NCBI GenBank assembly: GCA_021636625.1
Contig: JAJWLX010000028.1
Span: forward strand, 1-41,063
Length of the DNA: 41,063 nt
Source of the DNA: Prevotella sp.
GTDB taxonomy: Bacteria > Bacteroidota > Bacteroidia > Bacteroidales > Bacteroidaceae
Direction of reading: 5' to 3'
Both the position numbers and the translations under genes were made by a program. Shown in pieces: positions 32,217 through 40,903 of the stretch. The stretch's first letter is position 1, and each line of letters opens with the position of its first letter. The notes beneath the pieces are model-generated. The model made no database searches, was not told the origin of the DNA, and saw nothing but the letters and a program-made list of their open reading frames with translations.

Positions 32217-32250
32217 CAGCCATAGACTTGCAGCTTAAAAAGTAACAGTT

Positions 32251-33597
32251 ATGAATAAAGAATATTTGATATATAAACTAAGTGATGAGGTAAAGAACTC
32301 ATGCAAGATAGATAAGGAGGCATTTACCAAGTTCAACGTGAAGCGTGGACTTCGTAATGAGGATGGCTCTGGTGTGCTGGTCGGACTGACCAACATCGGT
32401 AACGTTGTGGGTTACGAACGCGATGAGAATGGTAAGCTGAAGCCTACCGAGGGTAAGCTCTACTATCGTGGCTATGAGCTTGATGATCTCGTTACTCCTC
32501 TCTTGAAGGAGAAACGGTTCGGTTTCGAGGAAGTTGCCTTCCTGCTCCTTTCCGGTCAGTTGCCGGATAAGGAGGAGCTGGATGCTTTCAAGGAACTCCT
32601 GAACGACAATATGCCGCTCGATCACCGTACCATTACCCACATCATCGAGTTGGAGGGTTCCAACATCATGAACATCCTGGCTCGCTGTGTGCTCGAGATG
32701 TACACCTTCGATCCGAACCCTGATGATATCAGCCGCGATAACCTGATGCGTCAGAGTATAGAGCTGATTGCGAAGTTCCCAACCATCATCGCTTATGCAT
32801 ACAACATCTATCGTCACTCTGTGCAGGGTAGAAGCTTGCACATCCGTCACCCACGTGAGAATCTCTCTATCGCAGAGAATTTCCTCTATATGATGAAGCA
32901 TGAGAACTACTCAGAGTTGGATGCGCGTATGCTCGATCTGCTCCTCATCATCCAGGCAGAGCATGGTGGTGGTAACAACTCTACCTTTACGGTGCGTGTT
33001 ACTTCTTCTACCCGCACGGATACCTACAGTTCTATCGCTGCCGGTATCGGTAGCTTGAAGGGCCCTCTTCATGGTGGTGCCAATATCAAGGTTATCAATA
33101 TGTTCCATCATCTGAAGGAGGCTATCAAGGATTGGACAAACGTGAATGAGCTTGATCTCTATCTGAAGCGCATGCTCAATAAGGAGGCTTACGACAAGAC
33201 GGGGCTTATCTATGGTATCGGTCATGCTGTCTATACCTTGAGCGATCCTCGTGCCGTAGAGCTGAAGCGCCTGGCTGGCGAGCTTGCCAAGGAGAAGGGT
33301 AGAGAGGATGAGTACAACTTCTTGAAGCTTATCGAGCAGGAGGGTATCAAGTGCCTGCAGGAGCATCGTGGCGGCAGCAAGCCTGCCTGTGCCAACCTCG
33401 ATTTCTACAGCGGTTTCATCTATGAGATGATTGGTCTCCCTCAGGAGATTTATACTCCTATCTTTGCCATGGCTCGTATTGTGGGTTGGACAGCTCATCG
33501 TATCGAGGAGCTTAACTTCGAAGGCCGTCGCATCATTCGTCCTGCTTACAAGAATATTCTGGGTGAGTTGGATTATACTCCTATGAATGAGCGATAA
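32251..33597 (+). CDS. gltA: Citrate synthase
   Basis: It condenses oxaloacetate and acetyl-CoA to citrate. The 448-residue protein has the catalytic histidines in AEHGGGNNSTFTVR (about 230-243) and GIGHAVYTLSDPRA (about 324-337), plus the substrate segment LHGGANIKVINMF (about 272-284). The C-terminal DFYSGFIYEMIGLP holds the catalytic Asp. An extended N-terminal region (about 1-55) precedes the conserved YRGYELDDL. It is in one operon with aconitase. A terminator lies 60 nt downstream. Confidence 0.94.
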   Translation: MNKEYLIYKLSDEVKNSCKIDKEAFTKFNVKRGLRNEDGSGVLVGLTNIGNVVGYERDENGKLKPTEGKLYYRGYELDDLVTPLLKEKRFGFEEVAFLLLSGQLPDKEELDAFKELLNDNMPLDHRTITHIIELEGSNIMNILARCVLEMYTFDPNPDDISRDNLMRQSIELIAKFPTIIAYAYNIYRHSVQGRSLHIRHPRENLSIAENFLYMMKHENYSELDARMLDLLLIIQAEHGGGNNSTFTVRVTSSTRTDTYSSIAAGIGSLKGPLHGGANIKVINMFHHLKEAIKDWTNVNELDLYLKRMLNKEAYDKTGLIYGIGHAVYTLSDPRAVELKRLAGELAKEKGREDEYNFLKLIEQEGIKCLQEHRGGSKPACANLDFYSGFIYEMIGLPQEIYTPIFAMARIVGWTAHRIEELNFEGRRIIRPAYKNILGELDYTPMNER

Positions 33598-33656
33598 AAG
33601 AATCACATCTAGTGATGAATGAATAGATTCACGTAGAAACGATTATACTCCTAAAG

Positions 33657-33688
33657 GAGGGTGTGTTATGGACTTATGATACACCCTC
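33657..33688 (+). terminator. Terminator after gltA
   Basis: GAGGGTGT (33657-33664) pairs with ACACCCTC (33681-33688), with partial pairing continuing inward; TTATGTTTTG follows. The remaining gap to 33962 holds the promoter below and an AT-rich leader in which I see no further gene. Confidence 0.8.
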
Positions 33689-33803
33689 TTATGTTTTGTA
33701 GCCTTGATTTCTATTATATTTAGTAGGTTTTGATCCAATAAAGGCCTTTTGAATCATATTTTAGTGAAATATTGTTAATTAATTGGTGTTTGCCGATAAT
33801 TAT

Positions 33804-33834
33804 TTTGGAAATAGGGATAAATGTAGTATCTTTG
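33804..33834 (+). promoter_or_regulatory. Promoter for the small membrane protein at 33963
   Basis: TTTG 33804-33807, a 19-nt spacer and TATCTTTG 33827-33834. The leader of about 120 nt includes an imperfect hairpin candidate around GGTGCTGTCT (33903-33912) and AGACTGGTACC (33928-33938). Confidence 0.75.
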
Positions 33835-33962
33835 TCGATGAATTGCATGAAATGCAAGACTACAATAGTAAAATGTTATAATAAATAAAAGTATAAGTGA
33901 TTGGTGCTGTCTTTAGATAGCCTATTAGACTGGTACCTAAATAAGAGGAGTAATAAAAGTTA

Positions 33963-34325
33963 ATGGAAAAAGAATTTGAAGAGTATTGGAGCGCACACAG
34001 TAAGAGAATGCTGTTGAATGCTCCTCGCAACCTGCGGCAGGAATACTTGGATTCAACCAAATTGGATACGCCTATGGATTGGGTGTGTTATATCCTTCCT
34101 GTGGCTGCAGGTATTCTCGTACAGCCTCATGTCAATCTGAAGAGTGAGGTAATGTCTTGGGCCATTATCTTATTGGTAGTGGTGGTACTGTTTGTGCTTT
34201 TGCAGATGGTGAAGCCTTTTTTTCAGAAAAAGAAGTCAACCATTCAGGCAATAGAGCAGATTAAGCAGTATTATTACGAAAGATATAAAAAATATGGTCT
34301 GGATAAAATGGAGCCCTGGAAATAA
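33963..34325 (+). CDS. Small membrane protein, function unknown
   Basis: A 120-residue protein with a charged N-terminal cytoplasmic stretch (about 1-38), two hydrophobic helices (about 39-53 and 65-84) and a basic C-terminal tail rich in Lys and Tyr (about 85-120). It has no signal peptide and no motif I recognise. It has its own consensus promoter, so it is probably a real monocistronic gene. Its stop codon lies inside the loop of a bidirectional terminator, and hemW converges on it. Confidence 0.75.
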   Translation: MEKEFEEYWSAHSKRMLLNAPRNLRQEYLDSTKLDTPMDWVCYILPVAAGILVQPHVNLKSEVMSWAIILLVVVVLFVLLQMVKPFFQKKKSTIQAIEQIKQYYYERYKKYGLDKMEPWK

Positions 34326-34336
34326 GGCTCCATTTT
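34305..34336. terminator. Bidirectional terminator overlapping a stop codon
   Basis: AAAATGGAGCC (34305-34315) pairs perfectly with GGCTCCATTTT (34326-34336). The left arm and loop encode the last residues and stop of the small membrane protein. A and T runs on both sides suit termination in both directions, also for hemW ending at 34340. Confidence 0.88.
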
Positions 34337-34339
34337 CTT

Positions 34340-35530
34340 TTATACAATCATAAAGTCGCTCATTACATCATCCGATATATAGAGACCTTCATGGGTAAGT
34401 GATAGCTTTCCGTTGTTTATCTTCATAAGTCCTCTGCGGATATGCTTCTCTGCTTCTAGCATCATCTGTGAAGCTAATTGGTCACCAAACTCCTTTCCCA
34501 TCTTTTCGATTTCAATACCGTCGCTTGTTCGTAATGCTGTGGTAATGAGGTCATTATATCTTGTTGAAAGATTTAGGGTTTCGCTTTCGCTAGGCAATTC
34601 TCCCTTTTGGATGGAAGTGATGTATTCCCTGATATTGTCCACATTCCAGCTTCTGGTGGCTTCAATCTTGTTTTCTTCACCTCTTTTAGTCTCTCGTCTG
34701 TAGGAGTGGGCGGCTGCACCTATTCCGATATAGGGCACTTCATGCCAATAGCTGCTGTTGTGGCGTGAGCGGTAGCCGGGCTTGGCGAAGTTGCTGATTT
34801 CGTAATGCTCGTAACCGGCAGAGGTGAGTTGGGTGATGAGTAGCTCATACATCTGTCGGCTGGTTTCCTCATTGATTTCTTCTATCTTTCCCTGTTCCAG
34901 CATTCGGTAGAGAGTTGTTCCTTCTTCGTACATCAAGCTATAGGCTGAGATATGCTCTACCCCCAGGTGGATGGCTTCATCGATGTCTTTTTCCCAGTCT
35001 TTCAGAGTTTCGCCAGGAAATCCAAACATCAGGTCGATGCTGATATTGTGGATGCCGATGCCGCGCAACCGTTTGATGGCTGCCTTTACATCTGCAGCCT
35101 TGTGGCGGCGGTGAAGGAAGCCCAGACGATGGTCTGAGAAGGTCTGTGCCCCCATGCTTACCCTGTTTACGGGAAGCTGCTGAAGAGTCTTGCAGAATTC
35201 TTCAGAGACATCATCGGGGTTGCATTCCATCGTGATTTCCATTTTTGAGAATTCTTCCTCCGGATAATCTACAGGAAAATAAGCCTCCTTGATACCTTCG
35301 AAAAGACGGATGAGCTGATCATGGGTAAGCTGGCTGGGAGTGCCACCCCCCAGGTAGATGGTTTTTAAACTGTAATCGTAATCAGTTGCCGTTTTGATGG
35401 GGCGCATCTTCATCTCCTTGCACAGTGCATCAACGTAATCATCCCGCATGCTGAGGGATGTGGTGCTGTAGAAGCCGCAGTAGATGCAGCGGCTCTCACA
35501 GAATGGGATATGTATGTATAGTCCTGCCAT
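34340..35530 (-). CDS. hemW: Radical SAM heme chaperone HemW
   Basis: HemW-type proteins resemble oxygen-independent coproporphyrinogen oxidase (HemN) but act as heme-binding chaperones. The 396-residue protein begins MAGLYIHIPFC and has the radical-SAM cluster motif CESRCIYCGFY (about residues 11-21). GGGTPSQL (about 58-65) and ECNPDD follow, then the HemN C-terminal domain (about 300-380). It lacks the longer N-terminal extension of true HemN, and its signature is the HemW-type CxxxCxYCxF. True coproporphyrinogen dehydrogenase activity is unlikely but not excluded. Confidence 0.9.
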   Translation of the reverse strand: MAGLYIHIPFCESRCIYCGFYSTTSLSMRDDYVDALCKEMKMRPIKTATDYDYSLKTIYLGGGTPSQLTHDQLIRLFEGIKEAYFPVDYPEEEFSKMEITMECNPDDVSEEFCKTLQQLPVNRVSMGAQTFSDHRLGFLHRRHKAADVKAAIKRLRGIGIHNISIDLMFGFPGETLKDWEKDIDEAIHLGVEHISAYSLMYEEGTTLYRMLEQGKIEEINEETSRQMYELLITQLTSAGYEHYEISNFAKPGYRSRHNSSYWHEVPYIGIGAAAHSYRRETKRGEENKIEATRSWNVDNIREYITSIQKGELPSESETLNLSTRYNDLITTALRTSDGIEIEKMGKEFGDQLASQMMLEAEKHIRRGLMKINNGKLSLTHEGLYISDDVMSDFMIV

Positions 35531-35632
35531 GTTTTCTTAAAAGTCTGAATTCCTAATCGGCATTTCTGGCTTTTTGCCTTCGCTTTCCTATATATAATAA
35601 GGTGTAAGCTTAAAAAATGTCTTAACAAGATG

Positions 35633-35640
35633 CAAAATTA
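35633..35640 (-). promoter_or_regulatory. -7 element of hemW
   Basis: Minus-strand TAATTTTG, with TTGC at a 20-nt spacing upstream (weak -33). The hemW leader of about 95 nt contains the recurring AT-rich motif in antisense orientation (about 35589-35607). Confidence 0.5.
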
Positions 35641-35680
35641 CTAATATGTTTTAATTTAAAGCAAGTTTTTTGTGAAAAAA

Positions 35681-35712
35681 TTTGCTGGATTGCCGAAAAA
35701 TGTGTAATTTAG
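35681..35712 (+). promoter_or_regulatory. Probable promoter of the EF-G-like gene
   Basis: TTTG 35681-35684, a 20-nt spacer and TAATTTAG 35705-35712 (one mismatch in the -7 element). The leader is about 75 nt. Confidence 0.55.
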
Positions 35713-35794
35713 TAGCACGAAACAGAAAAATCGTATGATTGGACTGTCGAATAACTAGCAATTTAAGTATAACCCTTAAAAATCTATAAGCGTC

Positions 35795-37957
35795 ATGAGA
35801 GTATATCAGACTAATGAGATTAAAAACATTGCATTGCTGGGCAGTGCGGGTAGCGGCAAGACTACACTTGCCGAGAGTATGTTATTTGAAGCAGGCGTTA
35901 TCAAGCGTAAAGGCTCTGTAGAAGCGAAAAATACGGTGAGCGACTACTTCCCTGTTGAGTTGGAATACGGCTACTCTGTGTTCCCTACTGTTTTTCATGT
36001 AGAGTGGAACAACAAGAAGCTTAACATTATAGATTGCCCAGGTAGCGATGATTTCGTGGGAGGTGCCATTACATCTCTCAATGTTACCGATCAGGCAGTT
36101 ATCCTTATCAATGGTCAGTATGGTCCAGAGGTTGGTACACAGAACAACTTCCGTTATACCGAGAAGTTGGGCAAACCTGTCATCTTCCTGGTAAACCAGC
36201 TCGACTCAGACAAGTGCGACTTTGATAATATCATAGCCACCATGAAGGACATTTATGGTTCTAAGTGTGTGCAGATACAATATCCTATCGAGACAGGTCC
36301 TGGCTTCAATGCTCTCATTGACGTGTTATTGATGAAAAAATATTCCTGGAAACCGGAAGGCGGTGCTCCTATCATCGAGGATATTCCTGAGGAGGAAATG
36401 GACAAGGCAATGGAACTTCATGCTGCACTCGTTGAGGCTGCTGCCGAAAACGACGAGGGCTTGATGGAGAAATTCTTCGAGAGTGAAAGCTTGACAGAGG
36501 ATGAACTCCGCGAGGGTATCCGCAAGGGATTGGTAACCCGCAGTATCTTCCCTGTATTCTGCGTTTGCGCAGGTAAGTCTATGGGCGTTCACCGCCTGAT
36601 GGAGTTCTTGGGCAACGTTGTTCCTTTCGTAAGCGAAATGCCTAAGGTGCATAATACCCGTGGTGAGGAAATTACTCCGGATACCAATGGTCCTGAGAGT
36701 GTTTACTTCTTCAAGACGGGCTTGGAGCCACATATCGGTGAGGTAAGTTACTTCAAGGTGATGAGTGGTTCTATCAAGAGTGGTGATGACCTGACCAATT
36801 CAGACCGTGGTTCCAAGGAGCGTATCGGACAGATTTATGCCTGCGCGGGTGCCAACCGTGTGCCTGTAGATCAGTTGAATGCCGGTGATATCGGCTGTAC
36901 CGTGAAGATGAAGGACGTGAAGACGGGCAATACCTTGAATGGAAAGGGTGCTGAGTGGCGCTTCGATTTCATCAAGTATCCTAATCCTAAGTACTCTCGT
37001 GCCATCAAGGCTGTCAATGCCCAGGATACAGAGAAGCTGATGGCTGCTCTTCTCAAAATGCGCCAGGAAGACCCTACATGGATTGTGGATCAGAGCAAGG
37101 AGTTGCGCCAGGTGATCGTTCGCGGTCAGGGTGAGTTCCATCTCCGTACCTTGAAGTGGCGTCTGGAGAACAACGAAAAGCTCAATGTAGTATTCGAGGA
37201 GCCTCGCATACCATATCGTGAGACCATTACCAAGAAGGCTCGTGCCGACTATCGTCATAAGAAGCAGAGTGGTGGTGCTGGTCAGTTTGGTGAGGTTCAC
37301 CTCATCGTAGAGCCATACGCAGAGGGTATGCCGGATCCTACATCATTCACCTTCAATGGTCAGGAGTTCAAGATGAACATCAAGAGCCGCGAAGAAGTTT
37401 CCCTGGAGTGGGGTGGCAAGTTGGTATTCCTCAACTCAGTGGTTGGTGGAGCTATCGATGCCCGTTTCATGCCAGCTATCCTGAAGGGTATCATGGATTG
37501 TATGGAGCACGGACCTCTGACTGGTTCTTACGCTCGCGATGTCCGCGTTATCATATATGATGGAAAGATGCACCCGGTAGATAGCAATGAGTTGTCATTC
37601 ATGCTGGCTGCCCGCCGTGCATTCAGCGATGCCTTCAAGCAGGCAGGTCCAAAGATTCTTGAACCTATCTATGACCTGGAGGTTTACGTGCCAGCTGACT
37701 ATATGGGTGATGTAATGAGTGATCTTCAGGGACGCCGTGCCCTTATCATGGGTATGGATTCTGAGGCAGGTTACCAGAAGTTGAGTGCCAAGATTCCACT
37801 CAAGGAGCTTGCCAACTATTCTATCTCCCTCAGCTCGCTTACCGGTGGTCGTGCTTCGTTCACCACTAAGTTTGCCAGCTACGAGTTGGTTCCTACCGAT
37901 ATCCAGAGCAAGTTGATTGCCGATCATGAGGCTGAACTGGCTAAGGAGGCTGAATAG
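35795..37957 (+). CDS. Divergent elongation factor G paralogue (EF-G2-like)
   Basis: The 720-residue protein has EF-G domain order (G, II, III, IV, V) but an altered G domain. The P-loop reads GSAGSGKTT (16-24). The switch I element normally RGITI reads YGYSV. The G3 motif normally DTPGH is DCPGS, putting Ser84 where the GTPase-stimulating histidine should be. NKxD is NQLD (134-137). Domain IV (RADYRHKKQSGGAGQFGEVHL, residues about 480-500) is conserved. Bacteroides thetaiotaomicron has an EF-G2 reported to support translocation without GTP hydrolysis, and this gene shows the changes expected of that type. It is not in a str operon with rpsL/rpsG/tuf, arguing against the housekeeping FusA. 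Confidence 0.88.
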   Translation: MRVYQTNEIKNIALLGSAGSGKTTLAESMLFEAGVIKRKGSVEAKNTVSDYFPVELEYGYSVFPTVFHVEWNNKKLNIIDCPGSDDFVGGAITSLNVTDQAVILINGQYGPEVGTQNNFRYTEKLGKPVIFLVNQLDSDKCDFDNIIATMKDIYGSKCVQIQYPIETGPGFNALIDVLLMKKYSWKPEGGAPIIEDIPEEEMDKAMELHAALVEAAAENDEGLMEKFFESESLTEDELREGIRKGLVTRSIFPVFCVCAGKSMGVHRLMEFLGNVVPFVSEMPKVHNTRGEEITPDTNGPESVYFFKTGLEPHIGEVSYFKVMSGSIKSGDDLTNSDRGSKERIGQIYACAGANRVPVDQLNAGDIGCTVKMKDVKTGNTLNGKGAEWRFDFIKYPNPKYSRAIKAVNAQDTEKLMAALLKMRQEDPTWIVDQSKELRQVIVRGQGEFHLRTLKWRLENNEKLNVVFEEPRIPYRETITKKARADYRHKKQSGGAGQFGEVHLIVEPYAEGMPDPTSFTFNGQEFKMNIKSREEVSLEWGGKLVFLNSVVGGAIDARFMPAILKGIMDCMEHGPLTGSYARDVRVIIYDGKMHPVDSNELSFMLAARRAFSDAFKQAGPKILEPIYDLEVYVPADYMGDVMSDLQGRRALIMGMDSEAGYQKLSAKIPLKELANYSISLSSLTGGRASFTTKFASYELVPTDIQSKLIADHEAELAKEAE

Positions 37958-38059
37958 AGTAGAAAAGATATTTCATCTTTATGATAAAATTGTTGTTTGA
38001 AATATAACTTCGAATTATCTCTCTTATATAAATTAAAATTTTATGTTGATATGACCAAT

Positions 38060-38090
38060 GGGGAGCCTGCATGTGATATGTCGGCTCCTC
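38060..38090 (+). terminator. Terminator after the EF-G-like gene
   Basis: GGGGAGCC (38060-38067) pairs with GGCTCCTC (38083-38090) with one G-U pair, followed by TTTAATTTTG. Confidence 0.75.
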
Positions 38091-38191
38091 TTTAATTTTG
38101 TATATGCAATTATAATTGTTTGTTTTTGTTAATTTGAGCAAATTAGAATGAAATAATTAACTGTTTTGTGTTAACCAATTAAGAAATTTCC

Positions 38192-38199
38192 TATCTTTG
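38192..38199 (+). promoter_or_regulatory. -7 element of rprXY, adjacent to the start codon
   Basis: TATCTTTG ends 5 nt before the rprX ATG (38205). A TTTG lies 23 nt upstream of it, slightly far. If this element is used, the transcript starts at or next to the ATG and is leaderless. Confidence 0.65.
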
Positions 38200-38204
38200 C
38201 CCCT

Positions 38205-39764
38205 ATGAAAAAGAAAACGATTTGGACCATAGCCGTTATTATGGGCTTTTCGTTCCTTGCGCTGCTATTCCTGCAGCTCAGTTACATCCAGGAGATGGTG
38301 AACATGAAGAAGGAACAGTTTGACGAGTCGGTCAACAGAGCCCTATATCAAGCTTCAAGAAACTTGGAGCTGAATGAAACTTTGCGCTATCTTGAAAAAG
38401 ATGTCAATGAGACAGAGCGCAAGGCTAGTAAGAAGGATTCCATGGGAACCCGAAGCGGTCAGATAGATGGAACCATCCAGCACTCTCACCAGTATTCTGT
38501 GGTAGGCAAGGATGGTACGGTCTATTCATCCTTCGAGTTGAAGACCATTGCAACCAATCCTGCCAACAAGCCGAAAGCGATGATTCTGCGCAGCGACAAG
38601 AATTCGCTTAATGAGACTCAGAAGTCCTTGCAGGAGATTGTGAAGAATCGCTATGTATATCAGAAAGCGCTGCTCGACGAGGTGGTTTATTCCATTCTCT
38701 ATTCGGCATCCGATAAACCGTTGAAGGAGCGAATCAACTTCAAGCAGTTGGATCAGGACCTCAAGGCTGAGATGATGAACAATGGAATCAATATCCCTTA
38801 TCACTTTACGGTAACAACCCAGGATGGCAGGGAGGTGTACCGTTGTCCGGATTATACCGACGAGGGTGAGGAATACAGCTACTCCCAGGTGCTCTTCCGC
38901 AACGACCCACAGTCGAAGATGGGAGTCGTAAAGGTTCACTTCCCTGATATGAACAGCTACATCTTCTCCAGTGTGCGCTTCATGATTCCTAGTGTCATCT
39001 TCACGTTGGTATTGCTCATCACCTTTATCTTCACCATCGTGGTCATCTTCCGACAGAAGCGATATACGGAGATTAAGAATGACTTCATCAACAATATGAC
39101 CCATGAGTTGAAGACGCCTATTGCCAGCATCAGTCTGGCGGCACAGATGCTCAATGACCCGTCGGTTTCCAAGAGCGAGCAGATGCAGAAGCATCTGGGT
39201 GGTGTGATAGATGATGAATCGAAGCGACTCCGCTTCCTGGTAGAAAAGGTATTGCAGATGAGTATGTTCGACCGCAAGAAGGCAGTGTTCAAGAAGAAGG
39301 AGCTCGACCTGAATGAAATCGTTGAGAATGCGGCTCACTCTTTCGCCCTCCGCGTAGAGCATACGGGTGGAAAGATATACGTGGATATCGAGGCGATAGA
39401 CTCTACGCTCTATGTGGATGAGGTACATTTCCAGAATGTGATTTTCAATCTGATGGACAATGCGGTGAAGTACCGCAAGCCGGATGAGCCTCTGTTTGTC
39501 ACGATGAAGACATGGAATGATGAGCATCATCTCTATCTCTCCATCAATGATACGGGCTTGGGTATGAAGAAGGAGAACCTGAAGAAGATCTTCGACAAGT
39601 TCTACCGCGTACATACGGGCAATGTGCATGATGTGAAGGGATTCGGCCTCGGTCTTGCCTATGTAAGGAAGATCGTGGAATTGCATGGTGGAGAAATCAA
39701 GGTTGACAGCGAATTGGGCAAGGGTACTACCTTTACCATCAAGCTGCCGGTGATACATGATTAA
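38205..39764 (+). CDS. rprX: Sensor histidine kinase RprX-like
   Basis: This 519-residue membrane kinase is of the Bacteroides RprX type. A first transmembrane helix lies at about 7-26, then a periplasmic sensor region (about 27-262), a second helix (about 263-284) and the HisKA domain with His300 in NNMTHELKTP. The ATPase domain has the N-box NLMDNAVKYR, the DTGLGMK and GFGLGLAYV glycine boxes and a final GTTFTIKLP. The length equals that of known RprX. The start is fixed by the N-terminal helix. The response regulator gene follows directly, so they form one operon. The signal is unknown; RprY has been linked to ion and oxidative stress in relatives. Confidence 0.92.
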   Translation: MKKKTIWTIAVIMGFSFLALLFLQLSYIQEMVNMKKEQFDESVNRALYQASRNLELNETLRYLEKDVNETERKASKKDSMGTRSGQIDGTIQHSHQYSVVGKDGTVYSSFELKTIATNPANKPKAMILRSDKNSLNETQKSLQEIVKNRYVYQKALLDEVVYSILYSASDKPLKERINFKQLDQDLKAEMMNNGINIPYHFTVTTQDGREVYRCPDYTDEGEEYSYSQVLFRNDPQSKMGVVKVHFPDMNSYIFSSVRFMIPSVIFTLVLLITFIFTIVVIFRQKRYTEIKNDFINNMTHELKTPIASISLAAQMLNDPSVSKSEQMQKHLGGVIDDESKRLRFLVEKVLQMSMFDRKKAVFKKKELDLNEIVENAAHSFALRVEHTGGKIYVDIEAIDSTLYVDEVHFQNVIFNLMDNAVKYRKPDEPLFVTMKTWNDEHHLYLSINDTGLGMKKENLKKIFDKFYRVHTGNVHDVKGFGLGLAYVRKIVELHGGEIKVDSELGKGTTFTIKLPVIHD

Positions 39765-39809
39765 GAGACAATGATAAATAGAATATTAACAAGTAAAAAT
39801 AATAAGAAT

Positions 39810-40508
39810 ATGGAAGAGACAGTAAAAATCCTGCTTTGCGAGGATGATGAGAATTTGGGTATGTTGCTTCGTGAGTATCTGCAGACCAAGGGCTTTGCTA
39901 CAACATTGTGCCCTGATGGTGAGGCGGGCTTCAAGGAGTTCACCAAGAATAAGTATGATATTGCCGTACTCGATGTGATGATGCCTAAGAAGGATGGATT
40001 TACCCTGGCGCAGGAAATTCGCCAGCAGACGGCAGATCTGCCAATCGTATTCCTTACTGCCAAGACTTTGAAGGAGGATATTCTTGAAGGTTTCAAGATT
40101 GGTGCTGATGATTATATCACCAAACCATTCTCTATGGAGGAGCTGGTGTTCCGTGTAGAGGCTATCCTGCGCCGTGTACGTGGCAAGAAGACCAAGGAAT
40201 CTACCATGTATCACATCGGTAAGTTTACCTTCGATACACAGAAGCAGCTGCTTACCATCGGTGATGAGCAGACTAAGCTGACAACCAAGGAGAATGAGCT
40301 TCTTGCCCTTCTCTGTGCTCATGCCAACGAGATTCTTCAGCGTGATTTCGCATTGAAGACCATCTGGATTGACGACAACTACTTCAATGCGCGCTCTATG
40401 GATGTGTATATCACCAAGCTCCGCAAGCATCTGAAGGAAGATCCGCAGATTGAGATCATCAATATCCACGGTAAGGGCTACAAGCTCATCGTTCCGGATA
40501 TGGATTAA
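39810..40508 (+). CDS. rprY: Response regulator RprY
   Basis: This 232-residue OmpR/PhoB-type regulator has a receiver domain (about 1-120) with acidic pocket LCEDDENLG, phospho-acceptor Asp55 in VLDVMMPKK, the conserved Thr/Lys in FLTAK and KPF. A C-terminal winged helix (about 132-230) ends NIHGKGYKL. The sequence is strikingly like Bacteroides RprY. I chose ATG 39810 (MEETVKIL) over ATG 39771, which adds a lysine/asparagine-rich stretch. It is the partner of the upstream kinase and is probably a DNA-binding activator or repressor. Confidence 0.94.
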   Translation: MEETVKILLCEDDENLGMLLREYLQTKGFATTLCPDGEAGFKEFTKNKYDIAVLDVMMPKKDGFTLAQEIRQQTADLPIVFLTAKTLKEDILEGFKIGADDYITKPFSMEELVFRVEAILRRVRGKKTKESTMYHIGKFTFDTQKQLLTIGDEQTKLTTKENELLALLCAHANEILQRDFALKTIWIDDNYFNARSMDVYITKLRKHLKEDPQIEIINIHGKGYKLIVPDMD

Positions 40509-40559
40509 TCGGGTAAGGAAAAGACGGAATATAGAGAAATCTATATAAAAATAATGAGA

Positions 40560-40600
40560 AAAGGGATAAGTTTGCAGAAAACCTATCCCTTTCTTTTTTT
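40560..40600 (+). terminator. Terminator after rprXY
   Basis: AAAGGGATA (40560-40568) pairs with TATCCCTTT (40584-40592), followed by C and a long T run. Confidence 0.88.
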
Positions 40601-40653
40601 TTCTTTCATTTTTGAATCGCCTTATCTGAACCATCATGTCCAGGTTCCGTTTC

Positions 40654-40842
40654 TTATCCCTTCTTCAGCGAATAGACAAATCCGGCAACGCCAGCCAGGA
40701 TGAAGAATAAGCCTGCAAACAGCATGATGTTGTTCTTGATGGCGAAGGCGAAGCTTGCCGCAAGCAGCAGAACGCCCAAAACAATGAATGTCATACCCAT
40801 GGAAGGGAGGGTATGGAGCGATTTTTTGAGTCTTTTATCCAT
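40654..40842 (-). CDS. Small two-helix membrane protein, function unknown
   Basis: A 62-residue protein from ATG 40842 (MDKRLKKSL); a TTG four codons upstream is possible but unlikely. A basic amphipathic N terminus is followed by two hydrophobic helices (about 15-34 and 38-56) and a C-terminal YSLKKG, so both ends probably lie in the cytoplasm. It has a consensus-like promoter interlocked with that of rpsF. I do not recognise a named family; similar short proteins are common in Bacteroidales. Confidence 0.75.
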   Translation of the reverse strand: MDKRLKKSLHTLPSMGMTFIVLGVLLLAASFAFAIKNNIMLFAGLFFILAGVAGFVYSLKKG

Positions 40843-40871
40843 ATTTTCGTGCAATTAACAATTATTTTCTG

Positions 40872-40903
40872 CAAAAGTACAAAAAATATTTGGTTAATTC
40901 AAG
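40872..40903 (-). promoter_or_regulatory. Promoter for the 62-residue membrane protein
   Basis: Minus-strand CTTG (40900-40903, one mismatch), a 20-nt spacer and TACTTTTG (40872-40879). Confidence 0.65.
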
